A stretch of DNA of 64,000 nt from Streptomyces spiralis. GTDB lineage: Bacteria; Actinomycetota; Actinomycetes; Streptomycetales; Streptomycetaceae. Position numbers and translations under genes: made by a program. Below the pieces are notes generated by a model. It was not told the origin of the DNA and made no database searches. It worked only from the letters and a program-made list of their open reading frames with translations. The DNA lies in the NCBI RefSeq assembly GCF_014654675.1, contig NZ_BNBC01000030.1:8467-72466 (forward strand). The letters run 5' to 3'. Each line of letters starts with the position of its first letter. Position 1 is the stretch's first letter. Of the stretch, positions 43,067 through 51,963 are shown piece after piece.

Positions 43067-44329
43067 ATGCATCGGACTGAAGTCGTCGTGACCGGACTCG
43101 GCGCGATCACGCCACTGGGTGGAGACGTGGAGTCCACCTGGGACGCCCTGCTCGCCGGTGAGTCCGGCATCCGTGGCGGCGTGATGCGCGACCACGAGGG
43201 CGCCGGCCTTCCCGACACCGTCGCCGGGACGATGGCGATGGACCCCGCCGAGTTGCTGCCGCCGGTGCAGGCCAGGCGGCTCGACCGCTCGCAGCAGGCA
43301 GCCTTCATCGCCGCGGCCGAAGCCTGGGCCGACGCCGGCTCCCCGGACGTGGACCCGGACCGGCTCGCATCGGCGATCGGCACGGGCATCGGTGGCGTAC
43401 GGACGCTGCTGAAGGAAGACGACGTACTGGAGGCGTCCGGGACCCGGCGCGTCTCGCCGCGCACGGTCCCGATGCTCATGCCCAATGCGGCGGCGGCGCT
43501 GATCAGTATCGAATACGGCGCACGGGCCGGGGTCTACACGCCCGTCTCGGCATGCTCCTCCGGTGCCGAGGCGATCGCCCTGGGTGCCAGGCTCATCCGT
43601 GCCGGCGAGGCGGACGTGGTCATCGCGGGCGGGACCGAGGCCGCGATCACCCCCATCACCGTCGCCGGCTTCACCCAGGCACAGGCACTCTCGCGGCACA
43701 CCGCCGAACCCGCCTCAGCGTCACGGCCGTTCGCCGCGGACCGCAGCGGATTCGTCCTCAGCGAAGGCGCCGCTGTCATGGTGCTCGAAAGCGCCGAGCA
43801 CGCCGGCGCCCGAGGCGCACACGTCCACGCGGTGCTCGCGGGCGCCGGCATCGCCGCCGACGCTCACCACATCACGGCGCCCGCTCCCGACGGCTCCGGT
43901 CAGATCTCGGCCATGCGGAAGGCCCTCGCACAAGCCGGCTTGGCTCCCGATCAGATCAGCCACATCAACGCCCATGCCACCGGAACTCCGGTCGGCGACG
44001 TCGCCGAGGCGCACGCGATCGGGGAGGTCTTCGGCCGCGCCACCGTGACAGCCCCCAAGGCGGCGCTCGGCCACCTCTTCGGCGCCGCCGGCGCGATCGA
44101 GGCGCTCATCGCCGTTCTCAGCGTGGAGCACGGCGTCATCCCGCCGACGCGCAACATCACCACGACCGGCGTGGGTCCCGGCATCGATCTCGATGTCGTC
44201 GCAGAGCGACGAGACGTCCCCCAGGAGGCCGTACTCAGCAACTCCTTCGGCTTCGGCGGACAGAACGTCTCACTCATCGTCACCGGCGTACGGCATCACG
44301 CCTCCCGTACAGCCCCGACCACACCATGA
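43067..44329 (+). CDS. Stand-alone beta-ketoacyl-ACP synthase (KAS II/FabF type), 420 aa
   Basis: ATG 43067 follows GAAAGG. The complete condensing triad is present: Cys163 in SACSSGAEA, His303 in INAHATGTPVGD, His336 in KAALGHLFGAAGA. The C-terminus LSNSFGFGGQNVSLIV is canonical. The usual NAHGTST motif reads NAHATGT. The enzyme elongates acyl-ACP with malonyl-ACP. There is no ACP, ketoreductase, dehydratase or malonyl transferase nearby, so it is not part of a local fatty-acid or polyketide cluster. Control by the divergent TetR suggests conditional use, such as altering lipid composition. Confidence 0.9.
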   Translation: MHRTEVVVTGLGAITPLGGDVESTWDALLAGESGIRGGVMRDHEGAGLPDTVAGTMAMDPAELLPPVQARRLDRSQQAAFIAAAEAWADAGSPDVDPDRLASAIGTGIGGVRTLLKEDDVLEASGTRRVSPRTVPMLMPNAAAALISIEYGARAGVYTPVSACSSGAEAIALGARLIRAGEADVVIAGGTEAAITPITVAGFTQAQALSRHTAEPASASRPFAADRSGFVLSEGAAVMVLESAEHAGARGAHVHAVLAGAGIAADAHHITAPAPDGSGQISAMRKALAQAGLAPDQISHINAHATGTPVGDVAEAHAIGEVFGRATVTAPKAALGHLFGAAGAIEALIAVLSVEHGVIPPTRNITTTGVGPGIDLDVVAERRDVPQEAVLSNSFGFGGQNVSLIVTGVRHHASRTAPTTP

Positions 44330-44566
44330 CGCGCGCGAACACGCGCCGTACCGTCACCGCCACCTGGCCGTCCTCGGTCTGCGCCGACGGAGGTGCGTCG
44401 ACCCAACGGCACGACCAACGGCCGGCGCGGCCAACTCCGTACGTTCTGCTTCCAGGGCGTCGGCGACGGCCGTCAGGGCGCATGCTCTGACGGCCGGTTC
44501 CGCCTCGGCCCATCGTTCGGCCGCACCGGCGGCCGCACCGCCTGACCGGTTCGAGGGCGATGGCGC

Positions 44567-46051
44567 TCAGGCGATGTCTCCTTGCGGATGCTCCGGAGAC
44601 TGGTTCTCCGCGTTTTCCACGGAGTTCCGGTAGCCGAACAGGGCATAGACGATCAGCCCGAGTGCCATCCATACCGCGAAGCGCACCCAGGTCACCCAGT
44701 CCAGGTTGCCGATCAGCCAGACCGAGAAGGCGACGCCCACGGCCGGCACCAGCGGCACCAGGGGAGTGCGGAAGGCGCGGGGCAGATCGGGTTTGGTCCT
44801 GCGCATCACCACGACGGCGACCGCCACCACGATGAACGCCATCAGAATGCCGATGTTGGTCAGGTCGGCTGCTTCCCGGATGGGCAGCAGCCCGGCGATG
44901 ACGGCCGAACCGATGCCGACGGGCCAGATCACCCGGGTCGGGACCTGTCGCTCGGGGTGGTTCTCGGCGAAGTAGCGCGGCAGCAGTCCGTCGCGGCTCA
45001 TGGAGAACCAGACCCGGGAGACGGCGAGCATGTTGGCGAACGCGGACGTGGTGATGCCGATGACGGCGCCGACGGCGACCACCATGCCGAGTCCGCCGAG
45101 GCCGACCGAGGAGAGCGCGCTGGAGAAGGGGCTCTTCACGTCGATGTCGCGGTAGTTCTGCATGCCCAGCAGCACGACGCAGACCAGCAGGTAGATGACC
45201 GCGGCGATGCCGAGCGAGACCACGATCGCCTTCGGCAGCACCTTCTTGGCCTCGGCACTCTCCTCCGCCGCCGCGCTCATGGCGTCGTACCCGTAGACCG
45301 CGAAGAACGTGGTCGCCGCGCCGGTGAACGCGCCGCCGATCCCGAAGGGGAGGAAGGGGTGGTAGTTGCCCGCGGAGATGTGGAAGGCACCGGCGACGAT
45401 CACCAGAGCGACGATGGCCATCTTGACCACCACCAGCACCGTCTCGAAGCGGGCCGACTCCTTGGTGCCCCGGGAAAGCACGAAGGCCAGCAGCAGGCAC
45501 AGCAGGGCGGCGAGCAGGTCCACCCGGTGGCCCGATCCGGTGCCCGGAGCCCCGAGCATCCAGTTCGGCAGCTCGATGCCGATCCGCTCGAGGATGTAGG
45601 AGAGGTACCCGGACACGGCGATCGCCACCACGGCGACGATGGCCGTGTACTCGAGCAGCAGGTCCCAGCCGATCGCCCAGCCGACGATCTCGCCGAGAGC
45701 GGCGTAGGAGTAGGTGTAGGCGGAGCCGGCCTTGGGGATGGTGCCGGCGAACTCCGCGTAGCACAGTGCCGCCGCGCCGCTGGCGATGATCGCGATCAGG
45801 AAGGAGATCATCACACCGGGCCCGGCGTCCTGGTGGGCCACGACGCCGGCCAGTGAGAACACTCCCGCGCCGACCAGGCCGCCCAGGCTGAGGGCGACCA
45901 GCTGCCACAGCCCCATGGTGCGGCGCAGGCCGCCACGAGTCTCCTCCTCGGAGGAGTCGACCGGTTTGAGGCGGAAGACGCCCGCCCGGGAGAACAGCCC
46001 TCCGGCGGGCAGGGCTGGGTCATGCTGTCTTACGGGAGTGGTACGGGACAT
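44567..46051 (-). CDS. APC-family amino-acid permease, 494 aa
   Basis: About 12 transmembrane helices. The first is LWQLVALSLGGLVGAGVFSL, with the unwound GAGVF substrate motif. The Glu of ALCYAEFAGTIPKAGSAYTY and GYDAMSAAAEESAEAKKVLP are typical of the cationic/APC branch. Last gene of the hydroxyproline block, 34 bp after the epimerase, so it most likely imports 4-hydroxyproline or a related amino acid; specificity is inferred from position. The stretch 44330-44566 between its 3' end and the ketosynthase holds nothing recognised. Confidence 0.88.
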   Translation of the reverse strand: MSRTTPVRQHDPALPAGGLFSRAGVFRLKPVDSSEEETRGGLRRTMGLWQLVALSLGGLVGAGVFSLAGVVAHQDAGPGVMISFLIAIIASGAAALCYAEFAGTIPKAGSAYTYSYAALGEIVGWAIGWDLLLEYTAIVAVVAIAVSGYLSYILERIGIELPNWMLGAPGTGSGHRVDLLAALLCLLLAFVLSRGTKESARFETVLVVVKMAIVALVIVAGAFHISAGNYHPFLPFGIGGAFTGAATTFFAVYGYDAMSAAAEESAEAKKVLPKAIVVSLGIAAVIYLLVCVVLLGMQNYRDIDVKSPFSSALSSVGLGGLGMVVAVGAVIGITTSAFANMLAVSRVWFSMSRDGLLPRYFAENHPERQVPTRVIWPVGIGSAVIAGLLPIREAADLTNIGILMAFIVVAVAVVVMRRTKPDLPRAFRTPLVPLVPAVGVAFSVWLIGNLDWVTWVRFAVWMALGLIVYALFGYRNSVENAENQSPEHPQGDIA

Positions 46052-46084
46052 GGCGGACCCTCCGGTGCAGACGAACGGGTTTGC

Positions 46085-47086
46085 CTAGAGCACGAATCCG
46101 TGCGGGAACGGATCGCTCGGGTCGAGCAGGTAGTTCGCGGTGCCGGTGATCCACGCCCGGCCTGAGAACTCGGGCACGACGGCGGGCAGGCCACCCACCT
46201 CGGTGGCGTGGACCAGGCGTCCGGTGAAGCGGGTGCCGATGAACGACTCGTTGACGAACTCGGTGTTCAGCGGCAGCTCCCCGCGCGCGTGCAGCTGTGC
46301 CATCCGCGCCGAGGTGCCGGTACCGCACGGCGAGCGGTCGAACCACCCGGGGTGGATGGCCATGGCGTTGCGGGAGTGCCGGGGAGTGGAGTCCGGGGCC
46401 AGGAACTGCACGTGCTTGCAGCCGGCGATGAGCGGATCGACCGGGTGCACCGGCCGGTTCTGCTTGTTGACCGCCTGCATGATCGACAGCCCGGCGGCGA
46501 GGATCTCGTCCTTGCGGGCCCGGTCGAACGGCAGGCCCACCTGGCCGAGTTCGACGACGGCGTAGAAGTTTCCGCCGTAGGCCATGTCGTAGCGGATGTC
46601 TCCGAGGTCCGGCACCTTCACGGTGGCGTCGAGTTCGAGCGCGAAGGCGTCCACGTTGCGCAGGGTGACCTTTTCGGCCCGCCCGTCGCGGACCGTGACC
46701 CGTGCCTCGACCAGTCCCGCGGGCGTGTCCAGGCGCACGGTGGTCTCCGGTTCGGTGACCGGGACCATTCCCGTCTCCACCAGGACGGTGGCCACACCGA
46801 TGGTGCCGTGCCCGCACATCGGCAGGAATCCGCTGACCTCGATGTAGAGCACACCCCAGTCGGCGTCCGGGCGGGTCGGCGGCTGGAGGATAGCGCCGCT
46901 CATGGCCGCGTGGCCACGTGGTTCGTCGACCAGGAAGCGGCGCAGTTCGTCCAGGTTCTCCACGGCGTGGCGGCGGCGTTCGGCCATGGTGGCACCGGGG
47001 ATCGGCCCGACGCCGCCGGTGACGACGCGGGTGGGCATGCCCTCGGTGTGCGAGTCGACCGGGCTGATGGTACGGACGGACCGCAT
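46085..47086 (-). CDS. 4-hydroxyproline 2-epimerase (proline racemase family), 333 aa
   Basis: Two catalytic Cys are in place: Cys91 in FLPMCGHGTIGV and Cys254 in RSPCGTGTSAR, the two-base pair that distinguishes true racemases/epimerases from dehydratases (which have Thr at the second site). It interconverts trans-4-hydroxy-L-proline and cis-4-hydroxy-D-proline. The N-terminus ISPVDSHTEGMPTRVV is conserved. Its ATG shares a base with the upstream deaminase stop (TGATG). A proline racemase is the alternative; the surrounding D-hydroxyproline genes favour the epimerase. Confidence 0.88.
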   Translation of the reverse strand: MRSVRTISPVDSHTEGMPTRVVTGGVGPIPGATMAERRRHAVENLDELRRFLVDEPRGHAAMSGAILQPPTRPDADWGVLYIEVSGFLPMCGHGTIGVATVLVETGMVPVTEPETTVRLDTPAGLVEARVTVRDGRAEKVTLRNVDAFALELDATVKVPDLGDIRYDMAYGGNFYAVVELGQVGLPFDRARKDEILAAGLSIMQAVNKQNRPVHPVDPLIAGCKHVQFLAPDSTPRHSRNAMAIHPGWFDRSPCGTGTSARMAQLHARGELPLNTEFVNESFIGTRFTGRLVHATEVGGLPAVVPEFSGRAWITGTANYLLDPSDPFPHGFVL

Positions 47087-48018
47087 CAGGAAGCCTGCTG
47101 CTTGATGGAGCCGATGGCGCGGGCCATGTCGGCCTGGACCTGCTCGCGCATTTTCGGAGTGAGCGGTCCGCGCGGCGGGCGGCAGGGGCCGCCGAACCGG
47201 CCGACCTGTTCCATGCCGAGCTTGATGGCCTGGACGAACTCGGTGCGCGAGTCCCAGCGGAAGGCCGCGACCAGCGGCTCGTACAGGGCGCGGGCCTCGG
47301 CCAGCTTGCCGGCGGTGGCCAGGTCGTACAGGCGGGCCGACTCCGCGGGGAAGACGTTCGGGAAGCCGGCGAACCAGCCGGTGGCGCCCATCAGCAGGCT
47401 CTCCAGTACGACGTCGTCGGCGCCGCTGATCACCTCCAGGGCGGGCGCCTGCTCCTTGATCTCCAGAACGCGCCGGACGTCACCGGAGAACTCCTTCACC
47501 GCGACGACGTTGTCGATCGAGGAGATCTCGGCGAGCAGGTCCGGGGTGAGGTCGACCTTGGTGTCGATGGGGTTGTTGTAGACCATCACCGGCAGGCCTA
47601 CGGACGCCACGGCCTCGAAGTGCGCGAGGACCTCACCGCGGTTGGCGCGGTACATGGTCGGCGGCAGGCACAGCACTCCGTCCGCTCCGTCCTCGGCGGC
47701 GATCTCGGCCCAGTGCCGGGCCTGGTGCCAACCGACGCCGTGCACGCCGACGACCACCTTCCCCGAGGCGCCGACCGCCTCGACGGCGGTACGGGCAACC
47801 CTGCGGCGCTCCTCGTCGGTCAGGGAGGAGTACTCGCCCAGCGAGCCGTTGGGGCCGACGCCGTGGCAGCCGTTGTCGACCAGCCAGCGGCAGTGCTCGG
47901 CGTACCGGTCGTAGTCGACGGCCAGGCCGGCCGGGGCGGACGCGTCCTCGCGGTACGGCAGGGCGGTGGCCACCACGACGCCGCCGAGGGACACGTGCTG
48001 CTTCTCGGTGTCGCTCAT
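47086..48018 (-). CDS. DapA-superfamily deaminase, probable pyrroline-4-hydroxy-2-carboxylate deaminase, 310 aa
   Basis: DHDPS-fold aldolase with Schiff-base Lys175 in NVVAVKEFSGD and the supporting Tyr147 in VMVYNNP. The substrate loop is GVGPNGSLGEYSSLTDEERR. In hydroxyproline catabolism this enzyme converts 1-pyrroline-4-hydroxy-2-carboxylate to 2-ketoglutarate semialdehyde plus ammonia. Placement between the dehydrogenase subunits and the epimerase supports this over a lysine-pathway role. ATG 48018 is 20 bp after the dehydrogenase stop. No semialdehyde dehydrogenase follows. Confidence 0.85.
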   Translation of the reverse strand: MSDTEKQHVSLGGVVVATALPYREDASAPAGLAVDYDRYAEHCRWLVDNGCHGVGPNGSLGEYSSLTDEERRRVARTAVEAVGASGKVVVGVHGVGWHQARHWAEIAAEDGADGVLCLPPTMYRANRGEVLAHFEAVASVGLPVMVYNNPIDTKVDLTPDLLAEISSIDNVVAVKEFSGDVRRVLEIKEQAPALEVISGADDVVLESLLMGATGWFAGFPNVFPAESARLYDLATAGKLAEARALYEPLVAAFRWDSRTEFVQAIKLGMEQVGRFGGPCRPPRGPLTPKMREQVQADMARAIGSIKQQAS

Positions 48019-48037
48019 GAATTTCTGCTCCGTCTTC

Positions 48038-49522
48038 CTACATCGAGGGGTGGGATTCGGTGTTGCCGGGAAGTGGTTCGGGAGCGGCGGCCAGTTCGCC
48101 GAGCCGGATGGGCTGGGCGATCGGCCGGTGGTGAGGACCGGCCGCCGGAATGCCCTCGGCCGGGCGCTCGGCGGGCCGGCCGGTCAGCCGGGCGCTGAGC
48201 TCGGCGACCGTGGGGCCGCAGATGCGGCCCTGGCAGGGGCCGAGACCGGCACGCGTCTCCAACTTGGCGACCCGCGCGCCGCGGCTCGCCGCGTTACCGG
48301 CGGCCCGGCACAGCGAGGCGTAGTCGGCCTCCTCGCAGCGGCAGACGACCGTCTCGGGACGCAGCCACTCGGGCCACGCCGCACCGATGGGGTGCGCGCC
48401 CGCCAGCCGCTCGGCGAAGGCACGGCCCTGGTCCCGGCTGCGCCGCAGCGGGCGCAGGGCGAGCGCGTCCGGGACGCCGCCGGCGGCGAGCCATCCGGCG
48501 AGCGCGCCCTCCGCCCGTGCGGCCGGGGCGCCCGCGATGCCGGTGATCTCACCGGCCGCGTACACGTTCGGGCAGCTGGTGCGCTGGTCGTCGTCGACGG
48601 CCACGAACTCACCGCCCGGTGCGCTGCGCAGCGTGCAACCGGCGGCCACGGGCAGCTCCAGTTGCGGGCTGAAGCCGTGACTGACGCACACCGCGTCGAC
48701 CGGGGCCGTGCGCTCGGTGCCCGGCACCACCGACCAGTCGGCACGCAGCCGGGCGGTGACGACCTCCTCCACCCTGCCGTCGCCGCGTGCCTCGACGACC
48801 GCCCGGCCGACGCGGCAGGGCACCCGGTGCCGCAGCAACAAGGCGGTGTACTCGGCGAGTTCACCGGCCTTGCCACCGTATGCGGCCAACTGCCAGGGCC
48901 GCCGTGCCCAGCCGCGGGCGAGGGTGCCCGCCGTGTTGGCCTCCAGCACCTCCAGGACGCGGGAGCCTGCCTGAAGCAGGGAGGCGGCCACCGGCAGCAG
49001 GAACGGTCCCGTACCGGCCACCACCACCCGGTCGCCGACGACGACCCGCTCACCCTTGGCGAGCGCCTGCGCGGCGCCGGCGGTGAAGACGCCGGGCAAC
49101 TCCCAGCCGGGGAACGGCAGGACGCGGTCGTGGGCGCCCACGGCGAGCACCAGCGCGTCGGGGTCGAGTCTCAGGCGGCTCCTTCGGCCGCCGTCGGCCG
49201 GGCCGCGCACCACGTGCACCCGCGGGACTCCGGGCTCTGTCGGGTCCGGGCGTTCCAGGGCCCAGACCGAGGTCTCGGGCCACCAGGCGCACCGCGGGTG
49301 GGTCAGCACCCGGCGGCGGCGCCGGTCGAAGGCCCACCAGCCGTGCTGGAGCCGTTCGGGCCGAGCGGCGCCGTAGGCCTCGGGCAGCATGCGGTGGTAC
49401 TGGCCGCCGGGCCGGTCCGCCGAGTCGATCAGCGTGACCCGGGCGCCGGCAGCGAGTGCGGCCTCCGCCGCGGCCAGGCCCGCGGGTCCCGCGCCGACCA
49501 CGACCACATGGCGCGTCGTCAC
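48038..49522 (-). CDS. FAD/Fe-S oxidoreductase, D-hydroxyproline dehydrogenase large subunit (HcnB-like), 494 aa
   Basis: N-terminal FAD motif VVVGAGPAGLAAAEAALAAG; a second nucleotide-binding motif RVVVGDRVVVAGTGPFLLPV; and NVYAAGEITGIAGAPAARAE closing the FAD site. The C-terminal part carries a BFD-like [2Fe-2S] site: VCRCEEADYASLC and CQGRICGPTV. This is the HcnB/SoxA-alpha type, which pairs with a small ferredoxin and a DadA-like subunit, both present directly upstream with four-base overlaps. Together they oxidise cis-4-hydroxy-D-proline and pass electrons to a membrane acceptor. Confidence 0.88.
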   Translation of the reverse strand: MTTRHVVVVGAGPAGLAAAEAALAAGARVTLIDSADRPGGQYHRMLPEAYGAARPERLQHGWWAFDRRRRRVLTHPRCAWWPETSVWALERPDPTEPGVPRVHVVRGPADGGRRSRLRLDPDALVLAVGAHDRVLPFPGWELPGVFTAGAAQALAKGERVVVGDRVVVAGTGPFLLPVAASLLQAGSRVLEVLEANTAGTLARGWARRPWQLAAYGGKAGELAEYTALLLRHRVPCRVGRAVVEARGDGRVEEVVTARLRADWSVVPGTERTAPVDAVCVSHGFSPQLELPVAAGCTLRSAPGGEFVAVDDDQRTSCPNVYAAGEITGIAGAPAARAEGALAGWLAAGGVPDALALRPLRRSRDQGRAFAERLAGAHPIGAAWPEWLRPETVVCRCEEADYASLCRAAGNAASRGARVAKLETRAGLGPCQGRICGPTVAELSARLTGRPAERPAEGIPAAGPHHRPIAQPIRLGELAAAPEPLPGNTESHPSM

Positions 49523-49887
49523 CTGTCCTCCTCTCCCGGCAGTCCGAGGTGCTTCCGTTCCGTGGGGTCCGTCGCCCGGCCGGCCTCCGGCTGCCGGTTC
49601 TGGGTGGTCACCACGTCGCCGTCATGGGCCCGGCGGCGGCAGGCACGGACGTCGCGCTCGCCGCCCACCGTCACCAGGCAGTCGAAGCAGACGCCGATGC
49701 CGCAGAACACTCCGCGAGGTGCGCCGGAGCGTCCCCGCCGCCAGGCCAGGCGGCCGGAGGCGAGCAGGACGCCCGCGATCGTCTGGCCCGCGATGCCGTC
49801 GACGGGTTCGCCGTCGACGGTGATCCGCAGCGGCAGCTCCTGCCGTCCGACGGCGTCGGACTCGGCGCGGACACGTCTGGGGCTCAA
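49519..49887 (-). CDS. Small [2Fe-2S] subunit of D-hydroxyproline dehydrogenase (HcnA-like), 122 aa
   Basis: The plant-type ferredoxin cluster motif VFCGIGVCFDCLVTVGG provides C-x4-C-x2-C, with a fourth Cys in VRACRRRAHDGDVV. The N-terminal ITVDGEPVDGIAGQTIAGVL is the matching beta-grasp start. It transfers electrons between the two flavin subunits. Start and stop overlap both neighbours by four bases, showing a fixed 1:1:1 complex. Some C-terminal residues extend beyond the usual length. Confidence 0.88.
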   Translation of the reverse strand: MSPRRVRAESDAVGRQELPLRITVDGEPVDGIAGQTIAGVLLASGRLAWRRGRSGAPRGVFCGIGVCFDCLVTVGGERDVRACRRRAHDGDVVTTQNRQPEAGRATDPTERKHLGLPGEEDR

Positions 49888-51083
49888 GCCGTCTCCTCAC
49901 GTGCGGGGGCCGGGCGGCCGCCCAGTACGGCGGGGCGGTCCACTCGGAACGGGGTCGTGTCCATCTCCGTCGGCTGACCGAGCATCAGCTCGCGCAGCAG
50001 CCTCGCGCTGCCCACCGACAGGCCGATGCCGGCGCCCTCGTGACCGCCGACATGCCAGAGACCGCTCAGCCGTGGGTCGGCGCCGATGACGGGCAGGTGG
50101 TCGGGGACGTAGGGCCGGAATCCGCCGTAGGCGCGCATGACCGGGACCCCGGCCAGCGCCGGGAACAGCCGCAGCGCCTTGGCGGCGACCGCCGAGAGCA
50201 CCGCGGGGCGCAGCCGGTCGTCGAACCCGACGCGGCGGCGCGAGGAGCCGATGAGCACGCTGCCGCCGCGGGTGGACTCCACCACCGCCGAGGTCTGCAG
50301 GTCCTCCGCGCTGCTGCCGACCGCTCCCACGTAGTCCGCGTCGTAGACCTTGTGGAAGACCATCGGCGGCACGGGCGTGGTCACCAGCACGTCGCCGCGC
50401 CGGGGCCGGATGTCCACCGGGACGCCGAGACGGGTGGCCAGCTCGCCGGACCAGGGGCCCGCGGCGTTGACGAAGCAGTCCGCCTCCAGCAGGCCGGTCG
50501 AGGTGCGGACCGCGGTGATCCGTTCGCCGCAGGTGACCGCGCCGAGCACCTCGCAGCCGGTGCGCAGGGTGGCGCCCGCCGCGAGCGCGTCGGTGAGCAG
50601 GGCGGCGGCCGCGGCGGCCGGCTGCACCTGGGCGTCCTCCGGGTAGTGAACGGCGGCGGCGTGGTCACGGGTGACGTACGGTTCCGCCGCGGCGAGCGCG
50701 TCGGCGTCGAGGATCTCGGTGTGCACGCCCGCCGTGCGCTGGCCGGCGGCGAAGCGGGTCAGCTCGCGGGCTCCGGCGTCGGTCGTCGCCACGACGATGC
50801 CGCCCTTGGGCTCCCACTCCACCGCCCGCGCCGCGTGCGCGGACCGCTCGGCGGCAGCCGCGAGCACCTGCGGCCACAACCGCCGGGACAGCTGGGCGAG
50901 TTGCAGCTCGGGACCCGGTCCCTTGTCGGAGACGAGTACGTTGCCCTCGCCGTGCGCCGTGGTCGCCGACGCGGCTGCACCGCGCTCGACGACGGTGACC
51001 TCGAATCCGGCCAGGGCCAGCTCGCGAGCACACGCACAGCCGACGATTCCGGCACCCACAACCACTGCCGACGTTCCGTACAT
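49884..51083 (-). CDS. DadA-like FAD oxidoreductase, catalytic subunit of D-hydroxyproline dehydrogenase (HcnC-like), 399 aa
   Basis: Rossmann start SAVVVGAGIVGCACARELAL; DAO-fold segments GNVLVSDKGPGPELQLAQLS and DCFVNAAGPWSGELATRLGV; C-terminal LPVIGADPRLSGLWHVGGHE then GAGIGLSVGSARLL. It contains the D-amino-acid site oxidising the ring C-N bond to give 1-pyrroline-4-hydroxy-2-carboxylate. ATG 51083 is the first gene of the operon and has a palindrome 12 bp upstream. Proline or sarcosine specificity cannot be excluded by sequence alone. Confidence 0.88.
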   Translation of the reverse strand: MYGTSAVVVGAGIVGCACARELALAGFEVTVVERGAAASATTAHGEGNVLVSDKGPGPELQLAQLSRRLWPQVLAAAAERSAHAARAVEWEPKGGIVVATTDAGARELTRFAAGQRTAGVHTEILDADALAAAEPYVTRDHAAAVHYPEDAQVQPAAAAAALLTDALAAGATLRTGCEVLGAVTCGERITAVRTSTGLLEADCFVNAAGPWSGELATRLGVPVDIRPRRGDVLVTTPVPPMVFHKVYDADYVGAVGSSAEDLQTSAVVESTRGGSVLIGSSRRRVGFDDRLRPAVLSAVAAKALRLFPALAGVPVMRAYGGFRPYVPDHLPVIGADPRLSGLWHVGGHEGAGIGLSVGSARLLRELMLGQPTEMDTTPFRVDRPAVLGGRPAPAREETA

Positions 51084-51094
51084 CGAACACTCTC

Positions 51095-51112
51095 CGTTCG
51101 TTAAACCGAACG
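51095..51112. promoter_or_regulatory. Palindrome at the hydroxyproline operon promoter
   Basis: CGTTCG-TTAAAC-CGAACG has perfect 6-bp arms and lies 12 bp upstream of the DadA-like start. Related GTTCG and CGAAC half-sites (51830-51834, 51845-51849) occur upstream of the cupin regulator gene, suggesting one regulator binds both. Confidence 0.55.
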
Positions 51113-51188
51113 ATCGGAAACGTATGACCGGACAAGAGGCCTGTCAACGGTCACGCCGAAGAGAGTTCGGCGGCCTCGCCGCAGCGAG

Positions 51189-51803
51189 CTATTCCTCCGC
51201 CGGGTGGCTGCCGCCGATTCCCGGGTCGGACAGGTGGAGCCGCTGCTCCGCCCGGTACTGCAACAGCAGGACGGAGCGCACCTCGCCGTCCAGCGCCGTG
51301 TAGCTGTGCGGCCGCGACGCGTCGAAGCGCACATAGTCGCCCGGCCCCAGCTCCACCTCGTCGTCCTTCACCCGCACACCGAGCCGGCCGGCCTGAACGA
51401 TGGTGTGCTCAGTGCCGACATGGCCGAGTGACTCCTGTCGGCGCCCGGCCCGTACCCGCTGATCGAAGACCTCGATGACGGCATCACCGGATTCGATCCG
51501 CTGCAGCGGTCGCAGATCCACGCCCTCGCCACTGAGCACCTCCGTCTCCGCGGCGCGCACCACTGTCAGTTCGCCGGCCGGCCGGGTGTCCAGCAGGTCC
51601 GAGATCGGCACCTCGAGCACTCTCGAGAGGCTGAACACCGTCTCGATGGTGGGGTTGCCCGTTCCGGATTCCAGCTGCGACAGCGTCGCCTTGCCGATCT
51701 TCGAACGCCTGGACAGCTCGGAGAGTGACAGCCCCCGCCGGGTCCTGGCCCGTCTCAGATTGGCCGCCAGCATGCCCCGGACCGAACCCTCGGAGACGCT
51801 CAC
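51189..51803 (-). CDS. XRE-cupin transcriptional regulator, 204 aa
   Basis: N-terminal XRE HTH (LSELSRRSKIGKATLSQLES, GTGNPTIETVFSLSRVL) and C-terminal cupin (IVQAGRLGVRVKDDEVELGP then GDYVRFDASRPHSY). Such regulators sense a small molecule in the cupin barrel and commonly control amino-acid catabolism. It precedes the hydroxyproline genes by 105 bp in the same orientation and is the likely operon regulator, with autoregulation through the shared TTCG/CGAA half-sites. ATG 51803 has GAGGT upstream. Confidence 0.88.
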   Translation of the reverse strand: MSVSEGSVRGMLAANLRRARTRRGLSLSELSRRSKIGKATLSQLESGTGNPTIETVFSLSRVLEVPISDLLDTRPAGELTVVRAAETEVLSGEGVDLRPLQRIESGDAVIEVFDQRVRAGRRQESLGHVGTEHTIVQAGRLGVRVKDDEVELGPGDYVRFDASRPHSYTALDGEVRSVLLLQYRAEQRLHLSDPGIGGSHPAEE

Positions 51804-51963
51804 AACCTCACCCTTACCTCTCTACCGTCGTTCGACATAACGTACGAACATTATGGCGCTACGTTCGCTACACGGATCAGGATGGGGCCTTCTCCCGCAG
51901 TGCACCACCTCTCCCGGGACATACGCGATCGCGATGGTCGGCCCACCGCTGGAACCGGCTGCG

